From NCBI RefSeq assembly GCF_002252565.1, contig NZ_NPML01000018.1, positions 303,907 to 367,906 of the forward strand: a stretch of DNA of 64,000 nucleotides. The letters are read 5' to 3'. This document shows positions 58,955 through 64,000 of this stretch, in pieces. Position 1 is the stretch's first letter; each line of letters begins with the position of its first letter. Under the pieces are notes generated by a model. That model had not been told where the DNA came from. It worked only from the letters and a program-made list of their open reading frames with translations, and searched no databases. The position numbers and the translations under genes were made by a program. The DNA comes from Petroclostridium xylanilyticum (GTDB lineage: Bacteria; Bacillota; Clostridia; SK-Y3).

Positions 58955-59114
58955 ATGGACATACCCCGGGTCTTTGACAGTTGAATAAAGTACAAGTTTT
59001 CTGAAAGCCTTAGTAATAGGGCTTTTTTTATTGTTTTTTTGTCAATTTTTTGTGTTTTAACTTGCGTAGTTTTGCGTTATTTGGTATAATATAGGTGTTT
59101 GGAGGAATATTGCC

Positions 59115-59270
59115 ATGAGATTACAGATATCTAGATCAAAAAATGCAGCTTCATTTTATGTTATAAAAACTATATATACCAATGGAAAAGAGCATACACA
59201 AATTGTTGAAAAACTCGGGACTTATAATGAACTTCTTAAGAAACTAAACGGCCAAGACCCGGGTATTTGA
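59115..59270 (+). pseudogene. Truncated N-terminus of an IS1634-like transposase
   Basis: ATG 59115 after GGAGGA opens MRLQISRSKNAASFYV, closely similar to MKLTISKSKNSTSLYV of the intact copy, and both run to KLNGQDP. The outer copy is cut there by the left end of the inner element and stops after two more codons. 51 aa. Confidence 0.85.
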
Positions 59271-59394
59271 CAGTTGAATAAAGAAAAAATCTTTAAAAGC
59301 CTTGATTTAGGCTTATTTTTTTGTCAAACTTTACGTTTTAATATTGCGGAATATGTAGTAATATGTTATAATATAAAGGTCTGGAGGTGTTAGT

Positions 59395-61136
59395 TTGAAA
59401 CTTACTATATCCAAATCCAAAAATTCTACTTCGCTGTATGTAGCTAAGTCAATATATGTTAACGGAACAAGAACTTCTAAGATTGTAGAAAAATTAGGGA
59501 CAGTTGCTGAATTAGAAAAGAAATTGAATGGTCAAGACCCTATCGAATGGGCAAAAAAATACATTGAAGAACTCAATAAGAAAGAAAAAGAAGAGAAGCG
59601 AGAAGTGCTCGTTAAATATTCTCCATCAAAGCTTATAAACAAAGGCGAGCAGCGCTCCTTTAACGGTGGTTATCTATTTCTTCAAAAAATATACCATGAA
59701 CTCGGACTTCATAAGATTTGCAAGGAAATATCACAAAAATATAAATTTGATTTTGACATGAATTCTATTCTTTCAAGATTGATTTATAGTAGAGTGATCT
59801 TCCCATCCTCTAAACTTGCTACATATGAGCTTTCTAAAAAATTTATCGAGCAGCCGAATTTTGATTTGCATCAAATATACAGAGCTCTTGAATTCCTTGC
59901 TAAGGAGACAGATTTTATCCAGTCCTCCTTGTCTGAAAACAGCCTGAAGGTTTCCAAAAGAAATACCGGTATTCTTTACTATGATTGCACCAATTACTTT
60001 TTTGAAATTGAACAGGAGGAGGGCGACAAGCAATATGGTCCTTCTAAAGATCACAAGCCCAATCCGATCATTCAAATGGGACTGTTTATGGACGGAGATG
60101 GAATCCCTCTGGCTTTCAGCATTAACAGAGGGAATATGAACGAGCAGCTGACTTTAAAGCCATTAGAAAAGAAAATTATTTCTGACTTTGAGCTTTCTAA
60201 ATTTATCCTATGTACAGATGCAGGGCTGGCTTCTGAAGATAATCGAAAGTTCAACAGCAAGGATGAGCGTGCTTTTATTACCCCACAATCTGTCAAAAAA
60301 CTAAACGAACATCTAAAAAAATGGGCTCTTGCGTCAGATGGCTGGAAGCTTGCAGGCAGCGATAAAACCTATGATATTTCTAAACTTGATGAAATGATAG
60401 ATAAAGCTGCTCCTGAAGATAAATCAAAAATACGGGCAAAAGTATTTTACAAGGAGCGCTGGATTAAAGAAAAGGCTTTGAACAAAGGCTTATTGTAACC
60501 TACTCAATCAAATACAGGGATTATCAGCGTAAAATCCGCAACTCTCAAATAGAAAGAGCTCAAAAGGCAATAGAAAACAACCCGACAAAAATCAAGAAAT
60601 GCAATGCTAACGATTACAAAAGGTTTATTACCAAAACAAGCTGTACTGCTGATGGAGAAGTTGCAGAAAACGAGATATACAGCATTGATTCTGCTCTAAT
60701 CCAGAAGGAAGAAGCCTTTGATGGTTTTTATGGGGTTTGCACAAACCTTGAGGATGATGTATCTGAAATAATCAAGGTGAATCACAGAAGATGGGAGATT
60801 GAAGAATGCTTTAGGATTATGAAAAGTGAATTCAAAGCAAGACCCGTGTACTTAAGCAACGATGACAGGATAGAAGCACATTTTATCACTTGCTTTATAT
60901 CATTGATTATTTACAGGCTGCTCGAAAAAAAGCTCGAAGAAAAATTCACATGTCATGAGATTATTGGCGGGCTGAGAGATATGGATTTTTTGGAAGTTAA
61001 AGGCGAAGGCTATGTTCCAACCTACACAAGAACAGATTTTACCGATGCGCTTCCTGCTGTTTTTAACTTTCGTACCGACTACCAGATTGTTACTACGAGT
61101 ATGATGAAAACAATTTTTAAAGAAACGAAAAAATAA
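59395..61136 (+). pseudogene. IS1634-like transposase with a -1 frameshift
   Basis: TTG 59395 after GGAGGTG. DDE/RNase H-like transposase of the IS4 superfamily: the first D in ILYYDCTNYFFE, the second D in FILCTDAGLASE, and the final E in HRRWEIEECFRIMKSEF. The first frame stops at 60496-60498 after 367 codons. The continuation (IVTYSIKYR...) is in the -1 frame and stays open to 61136, where the last D/E motif lies. Joined, it would be about 580 aa. The break is probably inactivating; slippage at GAA-AAG is possible but unproven. Confidence 0.85.
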
Positions 61137-61233
61137 AAACATTACGCACTTTTTATAACAATAAGAAATCCTGCAAAACCTTTTAAATCAAGGCTTTCCA
61201 GGATTTTTGTTTTGTTCAAGTGTCAAATATGGG

Positions 61234-61275
61234 ATTATATTACTTTACTCCTTTTCTGTCAATACCTATCTTTTC
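61234..61275. repeat. 42-bp direct repeat, right copy
   Basis: Identical to 58913-58954. It is the true 3' end of the activase gene and holds a second copy of the TTGACA-17-TATAAT promoter (61262-61234), which here reads into the IS right end, antisense to the transposase. Confidence 0.85.
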
Positions 61276-62019
61276 TGCATAATAGCAACATCCTATTGCG
61301 CCGTTAAATTGGGGGTCGTCCAAGGGTATTACTTCATCATAATCATTTTTAAGATATTCTTTAATAGCACCGTTATGAGCTACTCCGCCAGATAGAATTA
61401 ACTGCCTTCCCTTAAATTTTGTTAACAAGGGCTGCAGCCTTTTATACATGGAATAGTTAACTGCGGCACAAAGTCTGTGGATATCAACACCTTCTGCAAT
61501 CTTTCCAATAAGTTCTGATTCTGAAAAGACTGCACAGGTGGAATTAAGTTCTACAGGACTTTCATAATACCTGGACATCTCCCCCAGAGGTAGTTCAAGG
61601 ACATTCGCCATGTTCTCCAGATATCGTCCGCAAGATGCTGCACATTTTTCATTAAGCTCAAGATCAGTTATAATCCCCTTTTCTACCCTAACAGCTTTAA
61701 CATCCTGTCCACCTACATCCAGGAGTATAAAATCGCTAAGTCCTGTCTGATAAAACACGCCATATACATGGGCCTTTATTTCATTAATGAGCCTGAACTC
61801 CCTAAGGTCTGTATTATTCCTGCCATAGCCGGTGGATATTGCCATATCAACATCTTTTAAATCCAACTTTTCAAGGTCAACAATTACTTTGCCGTCAAAA
61901 CTGCAATAGTTTCTGTAAAATGTCATGGTACTCACTTTAAACTTATACATGATTTTGCGGTTTTCCATTAGGACAATTTTTACTTCCCTGCTTCCAAGAT
62001 CAATTCCAAGTACTTTCAA
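61240..62019 (-). CDS. Acyl-CoA dehydratase activase (BadF/BcrA ATPase family)
   Basis: A 259-aa ATPase with an actin-like fold: GIDLGSREVKIVLM, LDVGGQDVKAVRV, and LSGGVAHNGAI. The [4Fe-4S] ligands are in NEKCAASCGRYLENMA and NSTCAVFSESE. It injects high-energy electrons, driven by ATP, into its partner, the protein encoded upstream. The start overlaps the upstream stop (ATGA). The last codons lie in the IS direct repeat, so the protein is complete. Confidence 0.92.
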   Translation of the reverse strand: MKVLGIDLGSREVKIVLMENRKIMYKFKVSTMTFYRNYCSFDGKVIVDLEKLDLKDVDMAISTGYGRNNTDLREFRLINEIKAHVYGVFYQTGLSDFILLDVGGQDVKAVRVEKGIITDLELNEKCAASCGRYLENMANVLELPLGEMSRYYESPVELNSTCAVFSESELIGKIAEGVDIHRLCAAVNYSMYKRLQPLLTKFKGRQLILSGGVAHNGAIKEYLKNDYDEVIPLDDPQFNGAIGCCYYAEKIGIDRKGVK

Positions 62020-63017
62020 TTTCCCACTCCCTTCAAATCCAGCAGCATATCAAGAAAGGCCTCTATTCTAAGCTTGCTCCTTGAATCAAGACGGTTGAAC
62101 TTGTCTCCTTCTATGTTTAAAACAGGTATATCCAGTTCTTTTTTTATTACTATATCCTCTATTGTCCTATAACAAAAAGCCTGGGTATAGTGAATGATTC
62201 CATCTATCTTTCTTTTCTCTACCTGTTTTTTTATTTCCTTTAACCTAAAATCTATATCATAGGGATAAGTATAATCATAGTATTGTTCATATATGTTTGA
62301 TGCTTTATCGCTTCGCGGGAACGCGAATTCTCTTTGAACTTCGTTATACACAAAGTGGGCATTAAAATTTTCTACATATTCATATATATCACAGGTCATA
62401 GGAGGAACACCGATGAATCCAAGTCTTATTTTTTTATTGGTCGGGTTTCTCCTCTCTATTTCAAGCAGCTTGTCGCCAAGCAGTCTTTCAAATTCATCAA
62501 CATCCCCGTTAAAATCACTAAGACTCACTTGATATAGATGATTTTCAAAACCGGTCACCTTGTTCTCTAAGAATGTCATCTCATCTATTCTTTTTGCCAT
62601 TGCTCTAATTTTATTTAATCTTCTCCTAACCTCTTCTACATCAGCTAAATTAACACTAAATATATCCATTAATTCATCTATTGAAGCCTTGATATTTTCT
62701 ACATTATGACAATGAGGATATGAGAAGGGGTATATTTTGACTCCATTCATTTTTAATACCTCAATCAGCGCCTTGGTGTTTGAACAGTCCCCTTCCATAA
62801 CCCCAACTATTTCTTTAATGCCATTCTTAAGGCAGACACCATATATTCCTTTTATCCAGGCACAGGAACTTTTGGGAAAACCGTCTCTTTCTGCGAAATC
62901 TATATATTTTGCATATTCACCGGATGTAATAAAAAGGTTATTGAGATCTAAAACCCTATAGCCCGCTGCGAGCAAAACCTCTATAGGGACAGTTGTCGTA
63001 ATACCGATGGTTTTCAT
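62016..63017 (-). CDS. 2-hydroxyacyl-CoA dehydratase D-type or double-cubane cluster protein
   Basis: A 333-aa HgdB-family protein (MKTIGITTTVPIEVLLAAGY). Cysteines at SCAWIKG, VMEGDCSN and HCHNVE near the N-terminal half, plus FCYRTIE, are candidate Fe-S ligands. It has no second dehydratase subunit and pairs only with the activase. This two-gene layout is also that of double-cubane cluster proteins, which reduce small substrates at low potential. Shared 4-bp overlap with the activase gene. Substrate unknown. Confidence 0.8.
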   Translation of the reverse strand: MKTIGITTTVPIEVLLAAGYRVLDLNNLFITSGEYAKYIDFAERDGFPKSSCAWIKGIYGVCLKNGIKEIVGVMEGDCSNTKALIEVLKMNGVKIYPFSYPHCHNVENIKASIDELMDIFSVNLADVEEVRRRLNKIRAMAKRIDEMTFLENKVTGFENHLYQVSLSDFNGDVDEFERLLGDKLLEIERRNPTNKKIRLGFIGVPPMTCDIYEYVENFNAHFVYNEVQREFAFPRSDKASNIYEQYYDYTYPYDIDFRLKEIKKQVEKRKIDGIIHYTQAFCYRTIEDIVIKKELDIPVLNIEGDKFNRLDSRSKLRIEAFLDMLLDLKGVGN

Positions 63018-63119
63018 ACCTCACCTCCAGATATAACTTACACCTTGGTATAGATTCAGAATTTTTATCTGTTTTTCGCAACCTATCTACTTTTTTAAAA
63101 TTTGCAACAAAAAAAGGGC

Positions 63120-63245
63120 GAACCTCCCCCCTATATAAACAAAAAAGGCCCATCTGGCCTTTAATAAACAAAAATTACTACCTTTACCGGTAGCTGGCCC
63201 ATAGTTTTGTTTATAGACAGGATGGTTTCGAACTGTCTTATTTAA
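63120..63245 (-). promoter_or_regulatory. Structured leader with terminator upstream of the dehydratase/activase operon
   Basis: On the minus strand in order: GACAG/CTGTC hairpin, GGGCCAGCTACCGGTAAAG with CTACC/GGTAG pairing, and a GGCC-AGAT-GGGCC stem with TTTTTTG. The last can pair with the earlier GGGCC, as an antiterminator would. I do not recognise a named riboswitch class. Confidence 0.5.
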
Positions 63246-63497
63246 TTTTCTGATTTAGTATAACATATAAAATAACGTATAGCAATAGGAAGAGTTTTCC
63301 CCTTTTCCCCTTCCATTACAGATACAGAGATATAAAAGTTGATTAAATTTAACTATTTTATAATAAAATTAATAAAAAATTTCATTTTGCATAACATAGG
63401 TTTTTGTTATGATATAGTTATACCCTTTTTAGTAACAAATACAGTACAATAGACTGCTTTCATTCATTTAAATATTGATGATTTTAGGGGGATATAC

Positions 63498-64000
63498 ATG
63501 GAAGTACTCAGAAAACTAGTTAGTAAAGATGGCTCAGTAAAGTATCTTTTTAAACTTGAAGATAGTAACACTATAGAAACTTTATATATGCATGATAGAA
63601 ATCAAAAACTAACCTATCAAAGTACCGTTTGTGTTTCTTCACAAGTAGGCTGCAAATTAGGATGCATATATTGTGCTACAGGAATGCAGGGATATGTCAG
63701 AAACCTTTCAGCAGATGAAATTGTACAACAGGTAAGCATATGTAACTTTCACTATACATATTCCAAAATTCCTGCAATCGATGCTGTAGTTTTTGCCGGT
63801 ATGGGTGAACCCCTACTCAATTATGAAAATGTAAAGATGGCTATACATAAGATTTATTCAGATTTGGGCATAAACCACTTTGAAGTGGTAACCGTAGGAA
63901 TAGTACCTTATATTCATGAAATGATAAAGGATTTTTATGATAAAGGTATTCATATAAGACTAAACATTTCTCTCCATGCATCAACAAATGAACTAAGAAA
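63498..64000 (+). CDS. RlmN/Cfr-family radical SAM protein, partial
   Basis: ATG 63498 after GGGGGAT; the frame runs 167 codons off the right edge. The radical SAM motif C52-x3-C56-x2-C59 lies in VSSQVGCKLGCIYCATGM. VFAGMGEPLLNYENV and NISLHAS follow, as in RlmN/Cfr methyltransferases of 23S rRNA A2503. The N-terminal accessory domain of typical RlmN (about 60-70 aa before DG-x-x-KYLF) is missing, so this is a short variant. The C-terminus is not visible. Confidence 0.85.
   Translation, partial: MEVLRKLVSKDGSVKYLFKLEDSNTIETLYMHDRNQKLTYQSTVCVSSQVGCKLGCIYCATGMQGYVRNLSADEIVQQVSICNFHYTYSKIPAIDAVVFAGMGEPLLNYENVKMAIHKIYSDLGINHFEVVTVGIVPYIHEMIKDFYDKGIHIRLNISLHASTNELR

Larger units (their letters stand above)
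58966..61233 (+). mobile_element. Nested IS1634-like insertion (IS4 superfamily)
   Basis: Two left ends are present, GGGTCTTTGACAG (58969) and GGGTATTTGACAG (59261), but one right end, whose complement is CCCATATTTGACACTTG (61233). The outer copy keeps only 51 codons; the inner copy is full length but has a frameshift. Transcription-stop hairpins lie just inside each end (near 59007-59038, 59295-59320 and 61168-61205). Flanked by 42-bp direct repeats. Confidence 0.8.

Noticed and set aside
63120-63245. c-di-GMP-I riboswitch
   Set aside because: GCCAGCTACCG resembles its 3' segment, but the conserved GCAAAGC block of the aptamer is missing.

Overview
This is a low-GC, AT-rich stretch from an endospore-forming member of the Clostridia (Firmicutes). 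The evidence is strong GGAGG-type ribosome binding sites, the dnaX-ybaB-recR order beside a long Bacillus-type SRP RNA, a SpoVS-like protein, a riboflavin operon under an FMN riboswitch, and an anaerobe-type Fe-S activase/dehydratase pair. No rRNA or tRNA gene was seen. The species cannot be named from the sequence.

Positions 1 to about 49,790 are an accessory island. It opens with a partial Rpn-like nuclease, a MazF-like toxin/antitoxin pair, several unknown small genes, an ADP-ribosylglycohydrolase, a SEFIR-domain protein and a PD-(D/E)XK-like protein. Next comes a complete BREX-type phage defence operon on the minus strand (8,954-24,121): a lone PglX-N-like protein, PglX, BrxA-like, BrxF-like, BrxC, PglZ, BrxD and the BrxHI helicase. 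That composition mixes hallmarks of several BREX types. After a lipoprotein and other small genes come a DGQHR (DndB-like) protein with a YgjP-type metallopeptidase, a SymE-like toxin and a SpoVS-like protein. A plasmid or ICE-like maintenance module follows: a CHC2/TOPRIM primase preceded by a palindromic candidate origin, and a ParM-ParR pair. Then come a 1374-aa Avs-like STAND NTPase and a graspetide (RiPP) locus, made of a four-repeat precursor, an ATP-grasp ligase and a membrane protein.

The right edge of the island carries debris that looks like a Tn7-type transposon: a tnsD/tniQ pseudogene, ~230-bp tandem repeats, and arrays of 20-bp iterons arranged as inverted ends. The outermost candidate end lies 15 bp past the recR stop codon, so recR may be the attachment site.

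Positions 49,803 to 64,000 are chromosomal backbone: recR, ybaB, dnaX, SRP RNA, an IS256 remnant, a YvyF-like gene, and ribD-ribE-ribBA-ribH with FMN riboswitch and terminator. An IS1634-like nest then sits between the riboflavin operon and the activase/dehydratase operon, flanked by 42-bp direct repeats. Each repeat contains a perfect TTGACA-17-TATAAT promoter and the last codons of the activase gene, so the insertion left both the gene end and the rib promoter intact. The window ends inside an RlmN/Cfr-family radical SAM gene.

The features most worth follow-up are the mosaic BREX operon with its standalone PglX-N paralogue, the graspetide/membrane-protein locus, the recR-targeted Tn7-like ends, and a pair of covarying hairpin elements at 441-520 and 3,555-3,627.
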